64,000 nucleotides of DNA from Brachyhypopomus gauderio. Taxonomy: Eukaryota > Chordata > Actinopteri > Gymnotiformes > Hypopomidae. The stretch spans positions 24,184,316 to 24,248,315 of the forward strand of contig NC_135212.1 of assembly GCF_052324685.1 (NCBI RefSeq), read 5' to 3'. Below are positions 50,441 to 63,183 of the stretch, piece by piece (position 1 is the stretch's first letter; each line of letters opens with the position of its first letter). A program made the translations under genes and the position numbers. The notes under the pieces were generated by a model, which was given only the letters and a program-made list of their open reading frames with translations, searched no databases and was not told where the DNA came from.

Positions 50441-53085
50441 GAGATTTTAGTGACATATGAAGACACTGGAAGAATACCAATCCAAGGTGCTGGTAATGAT
50501 CTCCCAGAATATCTACTCCCTCCACACCCCAGTGGGAGGAATTCTGCCTGCCCTAGCCCCCTCCTCTCCTTCCCCTCTTCCCTCCCTCCCTGTGGAGGGC
50601 CTGAACTACAGCAGATGGCCTTGTCAGTCTCAACCATGTGTCCCTGCTGGAATCCAGCCTCAGTCTCTGAAAAGACCCAAGGTCACAACCGACGCCTAAG
50701 CGTCTCTCTGCCACTTACAACTCAACCCTTCACCTCCTCAACAGCACACACTTTCCCCAAACGTGAACATCATGACTACTAACACCACAGTTCATATGCC
50801 TAAAAAAAGGGCCTGGAGTGGGGTTACTCAGCCACTGAGTGGCTGGGTTTGGCAGACAGGAGGCTAAAAACAGCCAATTATTTCACAGCACTAAAGTAGA
50901 GCAAGTCAAAATCTCCTTGTACTGGCTGGAGAGTTTCTGTGGGCGGGCCTTGTTAAGACACACATGTGCCGCCCCCTCACCCCCGCCGTATTGGTGTCAG
51001 CAACTGATGCTTAGAATAGTTCACAAAGTATTTGTCTTGAGTTTCAGTATCACTGCTCCTTGAAACACATCAATGGTATCGAACTGTTGAGCTCTCCACT
51101 GAAGCTAGCTCCCGCAACCTTGCCTGTTCTCAGCTGCTTCCAGGATACAAATAGGTACTGTTACCGCCTTTCCATTCACAAGATGAATCTCTGGAGGTTC
51201 TAAGTCACGTCATAACACAATTCCTGGAGGGCTGGTACACAAGACAGCTATAGCCCTCACTGGAGGTTAGGTATGTGACTAAATCATTTCATGCATAACA
51301 AAAATGTAGCTTAGTGCTAGACCGACATAGTAATTTTGCAAGAATATGCATATGAACTTTTTCATATTCACCAAAAATATGGAAGAAACAGGACTATGAA
51401 AATAATGAGAATAATCTGTAAGAGTAATGAAAATAAAACTAAACATATGTACATGTTTAAGGGAAGTAAAGTCTCAGTGAGGCTACAGCGGCTAGGTGCA
51501 TCCTGACCCTGCAGTGCATCGAGTCATGTGATCAGCAACAAGCCAATCATTTTAGGCAACAACAAAATGACTAAGATGCTAGTAGCTACTCTTAAAATTG
51601 GAGCAATAAACCTGTACTCCGCAGGGTGAAGCACAGCTTACCTGTGCAGAGGTGGTGCCTAGGATCACGCACCACCTCTGACCAATCAGGATGCACAAAG
51701 GGTCCCAAGCCAGACAGACATTCGCCGAATAGCAGTCAATCACTTTACTCAAAAATGAAATGCACTTTAAGATGTAGGAACATGCTTCGTTAATGGGATG
51801 TACAAGTGGGCCTCAGCAGCACATGCTGCTTATGTCTGTGTGCAACAGGAGAGACCTTGTGTACAAAAGGGTTTGTACACCACAAGCACCATGTCAAGAC
51901 TGATTTGGTCCTGGAGATGCCTTCACTTCTGAGAATATTTTCAGGCATGATAAACTCATTTACAAACCTTAACTTGTGACAGCAGAACTGAGAACCTTTC
52001 TGTGGTCCTCACAGGGCTAACTGATGCCAGATACAATTATCAACACAAAAAGCAATAATATTCCACATTTAATGTAAATGTTGGCCAAAAGAAATTGGAG
52101 AAGACCCTCATAAAAAAAGTTTGTTGTTTCAAAATCCTTTGCATGAGCATGTGTTGTTCACAATACTGCCATCAATAGTCACTGAGGATATACATGTCAC
52201 AAAACACAGACTATATCGACACTGGATATAGTGAAGAAAACTCTGAACTCCTTTGAAATTCCACTTTTTTTTTACATTATGCTATTGTTTCAGTACGCTG
52301 ATACAAAACCCTTTTCTCACTTGCTACATGTAGAAACTTCATACTCAGAAAATGTTAAACTATTAAGACACTGCAACTCCAAGTAATCCACTCTATAGCT
52401 GTTGGCTTGCAGTGGTGTGTGTTTTTGATGACACTGTGGATTGCACAAGAAAATCCTTTGGCGTGATATATTTACTATATCAACTGTCAGCTATTGAAAT
52501 GACTACACATACTTACTATCTGAATGAACATAAGGCCCATATTTATCAATTATTTCAGAGTAAGACTGCTGCACTATACTAATACAATTATACTGAAACA
52601 AGTGGCCTGCTCAGAGATCATCAATGTTACTCCAAAATGTTTTATAAATACTGTATGAGCATCTGTATTTTTAGAAAAATAACACATTCAAATGCAAGTC
52701 AACAATGCTTTCAACCGCACTCAAACATTACGGTGATCAGCTTGATTTGAAAATGCTATTGTCAAAAAGACCATAATTAGGCTAGTTTATTCTGCTCATA
52801 CCATGGATTCTGGGAAGTGTGAACCAAACAATAGAGTATGGATTTATTTTATAATTAACATTATAAATGGCTTTCACTGTTCATGAGCTGTGTTCCACAG
52901 TCTACCACACTGCACAACTGGATAAGGCTTGAAACACAAAAGCCAAATACAAAACCACTGTCTCGCACTACAGTTTCAGCTCTTCACTCTACATCACTAC
53001 TCACCACTGCAAACTGTACGTTCCTAAAACATTCACACAGTCACCCTGAATGATGGGATTTCTCCTGCAAACAGCGCTTGAACCA
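50441..53085. other. Spacer between rapsn and kbtbd4
   Basis: About 2.6 kb. The end nearest kbtbd4 should be its 3' UTR, with a minus-strand AATAAA at 52848-52843. The rest contains GC-richer patches around 50500-51000 but no recognisable exon, RNA gene or repeat with defined ends. In human this interval holds CELF1, PTPMT1 and NDUFS3; none of these is seen here. Confidence 0.55.
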
Positions 53086-55947
53086 TCAGGCCAGCACAAA
53101 CTGCCAGTTGGTCAGAAGGATCTTGATTCCCTTGATGACGGACACGACGGACGTGGCGGGGTTCAGCTTCAGCGTGTTGGCGTCCCCCTTCTTGCATTTG
53201 TCCCTGAAGACGTAGATGCAGCCGTTGCAGCTGGCCACCTTCCAGAGAGACGGCACGCAGCTCCACACCTCGGGGAAGCGCAGGCGCGTGAAGCTGTCCA
53301 GGAGCGGGTTGTAACACACCAGCGAGTCGCCCTCCGCCACCACGAAGATCAGGTCCTTGTGCGCGGTGGCGTGCATGCAGCCGGCGAAGGGCAGCATGTA
53401 CGGCTTGGCGCGGCAGTTCTGCGCGGCCGTGTCGAAGCACTGGATGAGGCGCGACGGCTTGGTGAAGAAGTCCATGTCGTTCTCCTCCCCGCCCAGCAGG
53501 TAGATGGTGCCGCCCAGGTTCACGCCGGCCGCGCCCGACACGGCCGTGTCCAGCTGGCTCGTCTCCGTCCACATGTTGTCCCGCACCGTGTAGTAGATCA
53601 CGGCGTTGGACAGCGTGTCCTGCAGCGTCTTGCCGCCCAGCGAGTAGATGGCGTCCTCGGCGGCGACGGACACCAGCGTGTGGTGGAGGCGGTCGCGAGG
53701 CAGCGGTGCGCACCGCTCCCAGTCCATCGTGTGCATGTTGCACTTCCACATGCGCCGCGGGATGGAGCCGCCCACCACGTACAGGTCCGCGCCGTGCTTA
53801 CACGCCGCCGTGATCTGGTGACACAGGCTGTTCTGACCGCTCACGCTGATGGCGTCGTCCTCGTCGCAGTGCAGGGACACGGCCAGAGAGTGCGTGCGTG
53901 TCTCCTCCTTCCCGATCAGGTAAATGTGCACGTTCTCACCGATCTCCTGCATCACAGGGACAAGGGACAGAAAACTGAGGGAAACGTTAAAAAAAAAAAA
54001 AAAAAAAAAGTAATGCCCTCTGCAGAACTGTGTGGGTTTTCATCAGAGTGCATTCAAAATCCTGATTATGTTTTATTAGTCCTAGTTTAAAACATACCTT
54101 TAGGCTGTCTGAGAGCATCTCAGAGAACTCCTCTCGCTCAACTTTGTTGTGGTTTATCCAAGACTCAATTGCTGCAGTTGGATTTTGCGAGCTTGGAACA
54201 CCATCTAAGTCAGAGCAGTTAATATTATCTGGTTTTAATTGACAATCAAATATATGTCAAATGAATTTAGTCCATCACATTATTATAACAAACCACAGAG
54301 CAGTATTAGACTGAATAACATGTGATCCAGTCTCTAAATTGTTTCACTTTTGCATGGATAGACATAAAGCATGAATGAATACATCAGGATGAATGTGTGC
54401 TTTAGTTCCTGCATGCTGATTCTCATGCAACATGGTTTTTACACAAATTCCTAGTATGCATACACAGGTGTTGAACCATATAGTTTGCCCTTATATGTTT
54501 TTTTCTACCATTTAGAAGATAAGGCCCACAATTATATGTATATATCTAAGGACAAAATACCCTAATACATTTTGGTCATATATGGTTTGATTTTTCTGTT
54601 ATTACACAGACATGATGATGCCAACAGACTTGCAAATTTCGTCACATACTGGTTTCCTTTACAATTCGTTGTATGTGCACAGCACCAAGACAAAACAAAT
54701 TTGGCCACACGCAACAAACCAACAAACTGGACGTGAGAGGCAGATTTGCTGCAAATAAGAGCGTTTTCTATTTCTGTAAAGAAGCAATTAGTATGAAGGT
54801 TCACAGTAAAAATACAAAAGTACAAATACAAAAATAGCATAAACAGTCTTTAATCATTTTTTCAAATGCTAGACATTTTCTGAAACAATTCTGCTAGCAG
54901 TGAATATACATGGTTTAGGAGCTGTGAATATCAGGGTTCTCTTGTGGTTTAATGCGTCATAGTTAGTAAATGAAATGTTGCCGAGTCTTATCCTGATTCC
55001 ACAGCATTCCGTTCCACTTTTAGACCGCCTGGTTCACATGCAGCTTGAATCCACATCCGTTTATTTTATTTTAGCTCCTGCAATACAAATACCTTTCCCT
55101 TTCAAATATAGAGCCTGCCTATCTCAACGCTGCTACACTGCTTGACTACACTACTGAAGAACCGGAAGACATTTCCTTGAAGAAACCTAGAGATGCTGAG
55201 GCAAGCCAGCCTGTCTACTGAACCCACCTTTGATGATGTCCATGAGGAGACGCAACGGCAGGTTGAGGAACTCGTCCGTTTGGTGCAGCTGCACCAGGTG
55301 AATTTTGGCACAGTGCTTAGCTGCTGTGTACAGCTCCTGGTCACTGTGTCTGTCTGCCAACCACATCACCTAAAACACACAGCACACAGTTGGCCACTGA
55401 CCGGTATTTAGTCATGGAACAGGGATCTCAGTGGGGCTCCATTATAACCTTAAGAGGGGAGTTTTAAAAGTTGCCTTATACCCACCTGTAAACAATTCTT
55501 AACCTCCACAGTCCGTGAGAGGAAGCGTGAGCACTCCTCAAACAGAGCAGTGAGCTGGTACATATCAGCCATCTCATAGGTGTCTTGCAGGTCTTCCACC
55601 TGGAGTTTGATCGTCCCATGATAGATGTAGTCCAACAGCAACTGGAAGACGGGCGCACTCACATCTTTCAGCTCAATGTTGCGGTCGTGAGCCTCCCTAA
55701 GGTTTGAGGTGAACATGGACCTGAAGAAGCTGCTCTGTGCCGACAACACCAGGCGATGGAGCTGGAACTCTCTGCCCTCCACCGTGATGGTGACATCCGC
55801 AAACAGACCGTCCTCTAAACACAAGTCCATGATGCTCTTGACCACACGCGTGGAGTGGGAGCGATCAGTGAAGGTGTAACCCTGGAAGTAGTTCTCCTCT
55901 CCAGATGAACCCCCCACACTGAGGCCCCCATCATCACTGGTCTCCAT
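53086..55947 (-). CDS. kbtbd4: KBTBD4: BTB-BACK-Kelch CUL3 substrate adaptor
   Basis: Four exons: 55947-55486, 55369-55228, 54204-54098, 53946-53086; 523 residues (human 518-534). It recruits substrates to CUL3 ubiquitin ligase; in human a neo-substrate is the CoREST/HDAC complex. Exon 1 holds the BTB fold (ADVTITVEGREFQLHRLVLS, FFRSMFTSNLREA). Exons 2-3 hold the BACK region (ADRHSDQELYTAAKHCA). The long GC-rich exon 4 encodes the Kelch propeller (LYVVGGSIPRRMWKC, IYSLGGKTLQDTLSNAVIYY, IYLLGGEEND) and ends LLTNWQFVLA, like human. The IPRR loop mutated by insertion in medulloblastoma is conserved. Start taken at METSDDGG; an in-frame ATG 69 bp upstream is less likely. A 21-base T tract (minus strand) lies in intron 3. 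Confidence 0.97.
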
Positions 55948-56633
55948 GGCCTTCAATGATACACATACACAGGGACTTCCAACTCTCACTCCCGTTAAAA
56001 CGTTGTTAAAGAACAATAAATATGTGTTAACTGCACAAACACGATGCTCCAGTAAACAGATATAAAGACCCAGAGTGTGTAGTGATCACATGTAGTTCTC
56101 GGAGTGGTGATGGGGACGCGCAATGATGAAGCTACCAGCTCATTAACTTGACCGTATTGTTAGGAGAAGGCGATAGCGACAGAGGAAAGTACAACCAGTT
56201 GTTATTGTCAGTCTTCATCAGCTAGCAACATTTTCAAAGTTTCAAAATACTTCAAATATCTGCTGGCTACAAAACAAATGTAGCTGGCTGGCTGAGACGT
56301 TAGCCTACTGTATACACACTAACTAGCTACTACCGTTAGCAACAACATAGCTAGATAATTCGTCAACGTACTCTGTACCTCTGATGACAATCACACTGAA
56401 TTCATATGCAATGTGTTAATCGGTCAATTGCAAAATATTCCACAGTACTTGCAGATGTGCGTACTTTCAGTTTTTAAACGCACGGCTCTCATAAGAAACG
56501 TGTTTGGATTAGCCATAGGGTGTTTGGTGCATGTTGGTGTAAGCGCCAGGAAGTAAATACTCAGTGCGTGTCTGTAGCGCGCTGCTGCCATCGTGCGTTG
56601 GAGGCCTGTCATTGCATGTAGAAAAAAAACCTG

Positions 56634-56634
<1 letters not shown>

Positions 56635-56713
<79 letters not shown>
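56635..56713. repeat. (TCTA)n tetranucleotide microsatellite
   Basis: About 19 uninterrupted TCTA units between the kbtbd4 and fam180b genes. Confidence 0.96.
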
Positions 56714-56714
56714 A

Positions 56715-56727
56715 CAGAGAGAGAGAG

Positions 56728-56795
<68 letters not shown>
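56715..56795. repeat. (GA)n polypurine tract
   Basis: About 80 bp of GA with one AAAAAG-type interruption, directly joined to the TCTA array. A mirror-symmetric polypurine tract of this length can form triplex DNA. Confidence 0.95.
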
Positions 56796-56798
<3 letters not shown>

Positions 56799-57535
56799 AT
56801 ACGCACACATGCAGCGTGGCGCCCGTATGAAATGTCTCACATGAAAGAATGTTACATGTATACTTATAATTGTATACAAACAAGAAGACAGATTATTCTA
56901 AAGTTTGACGTGTTGGCTGAAACGTTCATTTCCCCAGGTGGGAACAGCACCTCGGCGCTCTGCCACTACATGACTGAAAGATGTCCAAGTGCCATTTCTT
57001 TTGCCCAGTTCTTGAACATTCTTAAATGGTTTGCAGCAAATATTATCAAAAATGCAGCGGATTAAATTCACATGGGCTGTCGTTTGTCTTGTGTTTTTCA
57101 GAGACCTTAGGCACAGTTCAGGTAGGCTATTTTAATGTTTGTGGCATTTTGTGTTTTCATTATTGCTTGTATTAAAAAATGCAGCATTCGAGATTCTACG
57201 GAGTGCACGGGGTTGACAGGCTATATTATATCGTGCAATACATTACAAACTTGCAGATTCTGCGTAACGTATAATAAACGAGATATACTGCTGAAGAGAT
57301 CGTTTATGCTTGGTATATATGTTTAATAACGAAGCAAAGATGCGTACGTGAACCAGATTGTCGACCAAGCGTGTTAATTCTTAAAATTCCACTGTGTGGT
57401 TAAGTGCCAAAAGTTAGCCTCCTCGGTTTCCCTTCTAGTGAGAGGCAAGTTAGTTTTAAGACGTATTAATGAACATTTAAAGATCACCGAATAAAGAAAA
57501 CCAGTATAGAAAAACATCATTTGTTTTGTTTGCAG

Positions 57536-58133
57536 ATCCATCAGCTGTTCTACACGGAGGCGTCTCGCAACAGAGTTTCATCAAATCGCTTACTGATGCC
57601 AACTTATTATTCGAGGTAGAAAAGTTTCCGTATTACTGTTTGCCTTCTTTGATATTATCCAGACGGTGCGAGTTGAAGCCCATATCATAATTAAGGATAA
57701 AAAAATGATTTCATGAAGCCGTCAGACACACCTTATACTGCATGAACCCTGGAACAGTGGGGGGAACGCGGGGGTAAAATAATAAAGATAAAATATTTCA
57801 TTTTTCCTGTTCCTCCAGTTCTTACTGAGTGGCCTGGTGATTGATGAGGACAACAACATTGCTATGCGGGATCAGGAGATGGCATCCATGAGGCAGGGAC
57901 GAGCTTTCTTAAGCCTCATCAACGATAACGTCCCCAAGACTGTGTCAGCAATGGAGAAACTGCTAGTGACTCTGGAGGATGAAGACCAGTCGTTCACTCA
58001 GTCCAGGTTTGAGACCCTCATCCTAGGAATCGTTTTCTCAGCTTACCAGGTCCAGAAGAAGCAAGAAGACGATTGGGCTCGTGCCCTCGGTCGCCTCGCA
58101 AACGTCACCCTGATTCAGCTACGCAGGTCTTAA
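57536..58133 (+). CDS. fam180b: FAM180 family secreted protein, probably FAM180B (3' exons)
   Basis: Exons 57536-57615 and 57819-58133 (stop TAA at 58131-58133); the first exon with the signal peptide is not located, so the CDS is 5' partial in this call. The readable part has the FAM180 pattern: LLFEFLLSGLVI, the block DQEMASMRQGRAFLSLINDNVPKT (compare DEELASLRKASDF-NVIPKS in FAM180A, given from memory), and a helical end LGIVFSAYQ-WARALGRLAN. The family is small, secreted and of unknown function. FAM180B is preferred over FAM180A because human FAM180B lies beside KBTBD4 at 11p11.2. AATAAA at 58144-58149 is 11 bp past the stop, giving a very short 3' UTR. Confidence 0.85.
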
Positions 58134-58521
58134 ATAATTCCACAATAAATCTACGAAGCAATTTCAACTTCCACGTTATCTTTTCTAGTCTGGGAAAGCA
58201 CCAAATGTATTTTGAGATCTTCATGTAAGCTCATTTTTGAACATTCGCTTTCTGGCTCCCATTTGACTCTTCCTTGCTGATGTAGGGGAAACTTTTTTTT
58301 ATTTCATGCAATGTAGTACAAAGTATATTATTGGTATAAACAGTGTTTACTTTTATTAAAAAGACTGAATTGTTAACATGTTTCTCCAAAAAAAAGTATG
58401 AAAATGCAATCGTATACACCGACCCTTATTATATTTCTCATAAAATGTATTTTAGGCAATAACGTCAAACAGTACAAAGACGTATGCAGTATGTATATAA
58501 TCTTTCAGTTGCTTCAGAGGA
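58134..58521. terminator. Convergent poly(A) region of fam180b and ddb2
   Basis: Holds AATAAA for fam180b (58144-58149) and, on the minus strand, AATAAA for ddb2 (58357-58352). The two transcripts end tail to tail within 390 bp. Confidence 0.65.
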
Positions 58522-61500
58522 CTATGATTTCCTTTTCAGCATTTTACATTCAGTGTTGGTCTTTGCTCTTTGGCTCGCACGGGGGCGCTGGTGAGTTCCG
58601 TGCTGGACTCTAGAGTTTCCAGCTCTCGCTCCAGGACTCATTCCTTCCTCCCTCTGAGCTCCAAGCGTCTGGCTTACAGTATCATCTCGGCTCCAGATCA
58701 AAATATTAAAACCTGCAGATGAAGGTTAACGTGTTCTTAGGAAAGCATTCACTCAAAGAACGTGCACTGGTAGACCTTTCTAGAGTACTTACCCATTCCT
58801 GATGCCAAAACGCTCCCCATTGGGTGGAATTTGTTGAGCTAAGATATAAGACAGCATAGACATTATGAATGTTCTGAATGTCAACACCTTTTCTGTTTTT
58901 TTGCACCATCACAGGTGGAGTACGGTGCTGTGTTTACCACCAGCACCACTCCTTCCCCTGGTGTTTGTTGAGGGATGGGGAGCTGTATTTTTGATTTACT
59001 GGCCATGTTTACTACTCTGAAGGTGCAAAATATTTTTATTGTGACATAAGCAATAAAACTGGCATTTTTAGCATGCACTCTGTAGCACATCTTGCTGCAA
59101 TCACAGCTGCAGGTCTGTTGGGGTATGCCTTTAAGCAATAGGTTTTTTGAGACTGGTCTTCCATAAGGACCCACTCTAACTAAGAATTTGTACAATTTTG
59201 TCTCTTACATGACTTTCAAATAAAATAAAAGTTCTAGGTTTGTAATGCCACAAAACAGGAAAAACACTAAGGGTGTGAACACCTTCACAAGAATTGTAGT
59301 GTTTTTCATGTTTCTCATAGAAATGCAAGCAGATCTGATTTTTTGTGCATTTCTCAAAATAGCGTGACACCAAATGTTATTTTCCAGTTAAGGCATTTCC
59401 TAAAACCTCTGTACATGTGTGGAAAGACACATCAGAGATTTTGTTTTGTTGACAATGTACAATTATGGGCACAGAGTACAAGGAACCATTTTTGTATGAA
59501 TAGACATGAAATAAACACACACTTACAGACACAATGCCGTGTGTGTTGGGGTCTTTCAGCTGATTCACAAGCCTGCCTGTGTTAGCATCAAAGATATCAA
59601 TGGTTCTCTCATCATCAGTAAAGACACGGTCGTCTGGGTAACGGCCAACAACAACGAGGTCATATATGGGGTGCCAAGTTGCCTAAAATGAAAACATCAC
59701 GCACACATCCATACGCATGTTGGCATATTACAGATGAATTGGACCAATAACAAATCACCAAGCCAGTTCACACTCAAACTTCAATTGAGGTAAATGTCCA
59801 AACAGATGGGTCTCCTGAGCTCTAACCTTGATGGGTGTCAAGTGCTGGAACTGGCGATGTGGGTGTACGATAACCTGAGCTGGCTTGGACCAATCACATG
59901 AGGAATATATTCTGATCTCGTCCATTTGGTCTGTGGTGAGAAGCTTGGTGCAGTCCGTGGGGTTGAAATAAGCTAAAGTAAAGGCAATTGAAGAAAGGAG
60001 AAACCAAGAACAATGTTCATAACGTATATTAAATATATATGCAGTTCATGGCCTTTTAACCAACATTTGTTCACTTACCAGAATTAACAGGTTTCTTATG
60101 TGGTATTTCATGCAAGTAGCTGTTTTTGTCTTTAATGTTCCTGAGGTCCCACAGCTTGACAGTGGTGTCAACAGACGATGTTGCCATGAGCCAGTCATAG
60201 CGAGGGTTGAATTGTGCATGGGTCACTTTAGCCTTGTGCAGCTTCTCATTGAAAATCTACATTTAGATGAGAAAAAAACCTTAACAAAGATAATTTTTTT
60301 TTCCTTTATGGAATACGTTTTTTTTTTTTACATTGACAGCATCATCACAACTCTTCCGTCTCTCTCACCTTTTGCCCGTCCAATCTAAACAGAAGCAATC
60401 TCCCTGCATTGTCCCCAGTCACAACCATCTGGCGACTCAAAGAAACGTCTAAACAGCAGTACCAGTAACTGGAGAATAGATTTAAACGTTGTTACAATTA
60501 GTGATGATTCATCTTGTATTTTTTTTAAACATGATGATTACTGCATGTAGAATAGAGAGAGTGCAAAGGGATTTCTAGCCAGACTTTAAACATATCTCAT
60601 TAACTGCATGTCAAATCACCGTATATCTTCAACGCATGTACATTTTTTGCTGGCAAAATGCAAAAGACCAGATATCTAACATGTCTAGTGTGAGAATGCT
60701 TCTCTCTCAAGACCTCAATCTGGAATTTATTCAGAAAAAACAGCTCACAGAAGACAAGTCCTATTAAGTAGTACTTACACCTGCATTATGCCAACAAGGC
60801 CAATCGGTGAAAAATAACAAAAACAAAAAACAAACAACCCAACCAGAGTGCTCACCAGAAAGTGTGGTGAGTATGGCTGCACTCTGGGACACGAGAGATC
60901 GTCTCGCTTGGGAGGTGTTCAAAGCTTTGCAAGGAGAGCGTGCCATCACCAGAGGCCACGTAGAGTTTGGTTGCATCTGTGGGACAAAACTTCATCCCTC
61001 CAATAGAGTCACCACCTCCTTTCTGAGAGTAAATAGATACATGTCTGTTGATGGAGGCCTTTCAGATCTTCCTGAACTCCTCTTTATAAACACTGTTTCA
61101 ATATTCAAGATCATATACAGGAGCATTTCATTAAATTCAGTCACACTGATGGTATTTCAGACATTTGAGATCACGTGAGACCATTTTACTATAATGGTTT
61201 ATACTATTAACAAAGACTGAAAGTGGTGTAGTCTTTGTCTTTTCTACAAAGCTGTAAAGTGATCCAGCATTGTTGACATTTGAAAGTCAACAAACAAATA
61301 ACCCAGGCCTTTACGGTTGATACTGGTAAGGAGAAGAATTTTATTTTGTGAACCTAGCCAGTTGCGAGTGGCAAGAAATGTCCTTCACCCCTTTTATGAA
61401 GGCTGTCTTGTCCAGCACCTCATAGTCCCACAGGATGATGTCTCCACCTTTGGAGCCCACAGCCACCTTACTGAGGTGGCTGGGGTTCCACTCGAGACAC

Positions 61501-62112
61501 GTTACCCTCCGGTCAAATGGACTGGCTGTGCGGAGCAACCTGTAGCTCTCCAGGGAGCGTACAAAAGGCTCCTGGAGACACTGGAGAAGAAGATGATGGA
61601 AGATGAGGAAAACATATAACCACCACAGCTCCACCCATATCCCAACATATTTACGGTTTGGAAAATATACCTTTTCATTGCAGCAATAAGTTAAACTGGA
61701 GCTTCCTAGAACATTTCTGTTGGTTACTATGTTACCTGCCGCAGGTGAGACTGGATACTCTGTCCCAAAGAGCTTTTGTAGATGTAATGTGGCATGCTTA
61801 GTTGGGTCTCTCTCCTCTGCCGCCCAGACTTTCCACTCGTCTGTTTGAGTGTCTCTTCTACAATGTACAGAACCATCATTACAGATTAGGCTCGCTTCTT
61901 TATCAGAAAGCAAATGTAAAAAAAGATGTAATGAGAATGTATCTCTGTAGCTGACCACAGCCATTTTCCCCGCTCGTTCTTGGTGGAGTCTTTTCATCTT
62001 TCTTTGCCTTGAGTTTCTTAGAACGAGTTTCAGGATATTCTTCGCCCAGTTCTTCTTTTGCATCGCGCTGATCTGTTGCACGTGTCTCCTCCGTCTTCTT
62101 TCTTCTTACCAT
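58522..62112 (-). CDS. ddb2: DDB2 (XPE): UV-damage recognition WD40 protein
   Basis: Ten exons: 62112-61956, 61857-61736, 61580-61389, 61022-60856, 60468-60369, 60256-60079, 59972-59827, 59682-59527, 58838-58793, 58712-58522; 484 residues. DDB2 binds photolesions in chromatin as part of UV-DDB with DDB1-CUL4 and starts global-genome nucleotide excision repair. After a Lys-rich N-terminus come [16 protein letters not shown], the propeller ([39 protein letters not shown] with a WDxR-type DDB1 contact) and the [12 protein letters not shown] hairpin. Its Phe-Gln-His at 347-349 wedges into the lesion. GRYPDD and [17 protein letters not shown] follow. After LIWSRDD the last exon adds an unusual basic tail of about 50 residues. 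Start MVRRKK is the only in-frame ATG near the 5' end. Confidence 0.96.
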
Positions 62113-62339
62113 CTTGCATTAAAAACATGTCCAAAATATAACGATAAATAAAGCCAGTCAGGGATCTTAGATTCACTATGAAGCAAACTTGGCAGATATA
62201 ACGATGCTAAATCGTTTGAGGTGAAATGTATGTCACTTAACCAATTCCATACCTTCAAGATGTAATTTCAACGATGAAGAAAGTTTGATCAATTTTCTCG
62301 TCAAAGGTGTGCACCGTGCGCCCTTTTCCTTGCGCTTGT

Positions 62340-62385
62340 TGTTACTTAACTACCACGTGTTTGTGACGTACTTTCCGCCTGTTTT
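62340..62385 (-). promoter_or_regulatory. ddb2 promoter motif cluster
   Basis: A CACGTG E-box (62354-62359), a CRE-like TGACGTA (from 62364) and an E2F-like TTTCCGCC lie within about 30 bp, some 240 bp upstream of the ddb2 ATG. Inferred from motifs only. Confidence 0.4.
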
Positions 62386-62910
62386 GTAACCACTGTGGGT
62401 TTTACACATTTTCAACACTAGATGGCAGTATTGTCAAAATGTTTCCAACTCATTCCAAAGTCCAAAATGCACCATTATTATTATTTTATAACAAAAACCT
62501 ACGAACTTTATACATTTATATTTAATCTAAAACACACCTGGTTTGTAAAAATGCAAAATATGAAACCTAGTTTACATTTAGTCTTGGTTATTGTGAATAT
62601 CTTCAGATGTTTTTTTCTCCACCACCAAAGTCAGGGACAAATCACTAAACTGAAGGACGGGCCGTCGTGAACCATAACGATCGGTCACAATTTTACATCG
62701 ACCCCCCATATCAGGCTTTATGGAACATTTTCACATAAAGTCTACGTTAGGTAAAGTAATGATATAAGAAATACGATTTTAATACTTCAGACCTTTCGAT
62801 GTCTGCCGTGTATCAAGAATACTGAAAAGCGTTCACACGCAAATTGTAAATTTATAAATCACACAGAACCATTTGAGACGATCGTAGTGTCTACACGGGA
62901 AGTAGTGGGT

Positions 62911-63183
62911 TATATAAACTGCTCGTTGATATTGAGTAATCGGGGAGCTTGTCTCCCGCTCCATCACACTGTCCGGAGTCGTGGGTACGGCGCGGCGTGG
63001 AGAAGCACGTTAACCAATCAGATCCGTCCTGGACCCACGACTGACAACGACAACAAAGACAGGCGTGTTTTCTCTCTGGTGCTGCTGGCTTTCCCACACA
63101 GCGCCTTGGCATGACCTGCACATCGTATTTAACATTACATGACATCTGGAGTGGACGGGCTTAGCATTCTTCAGCTTCTGATC
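62911..63183 (+). promoter_or_regulatory. Promoter and likely first exon of an unidentified + strand gene
   Basis: TATATAA at 62911-62917 is followed by CpG-rich sequence with a CCAAT motif (63014-63018) and a good donor, GTAAGT, at 63184. Together these look like a TATA promoter plus first exon of about 240 bp. An ATG at 63140 stays open to the donor (MTSGVDGLS), but I recognise no family, so the exon may be non-coding. In human the genes beside DDB2 are ACP2 and NR1H3; either could be the downstream gene. Sequence from 63184 to 64000 shows no exon I can support. Confidence 0.4.

Larger units (their letters stand above)
55948..57535. promoter_or_regulatory. Divergent kbtbd4 / fam180b upstream region
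   Basis: Contains the kbtbd4 5' flank and should contain the first exon(s) of the FAM180 gene, which I could not fix. The needed exon must end in phase 1. A hydrophobic start at 57135 (MFVAFCVFIIAC) is a weak candidate but has no donor in that phase. A large compound microsatellite lies at 56635-56795. Confidence 0.4.

Noticed and set aside
53050-54090. Long open frame of 346 codons on the plus strand, and a 238-codon frame on the minus strand
   Set aside because: Both overlap the GC-rich Kelch exon of kbtbd4 in other frames. The products are low-complexity His/Val/Arg or Arg/Gly/His sequence, a by-product of codon bias.
57135-57326. Hydrophobic 63-codon frame as the fam180b signal-peptide exon
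   Set aside because: It has no donor in phase 1, which the next exon needs, and shows no resemblance to FAM180 N-termini. Kept only as a weak candidate.
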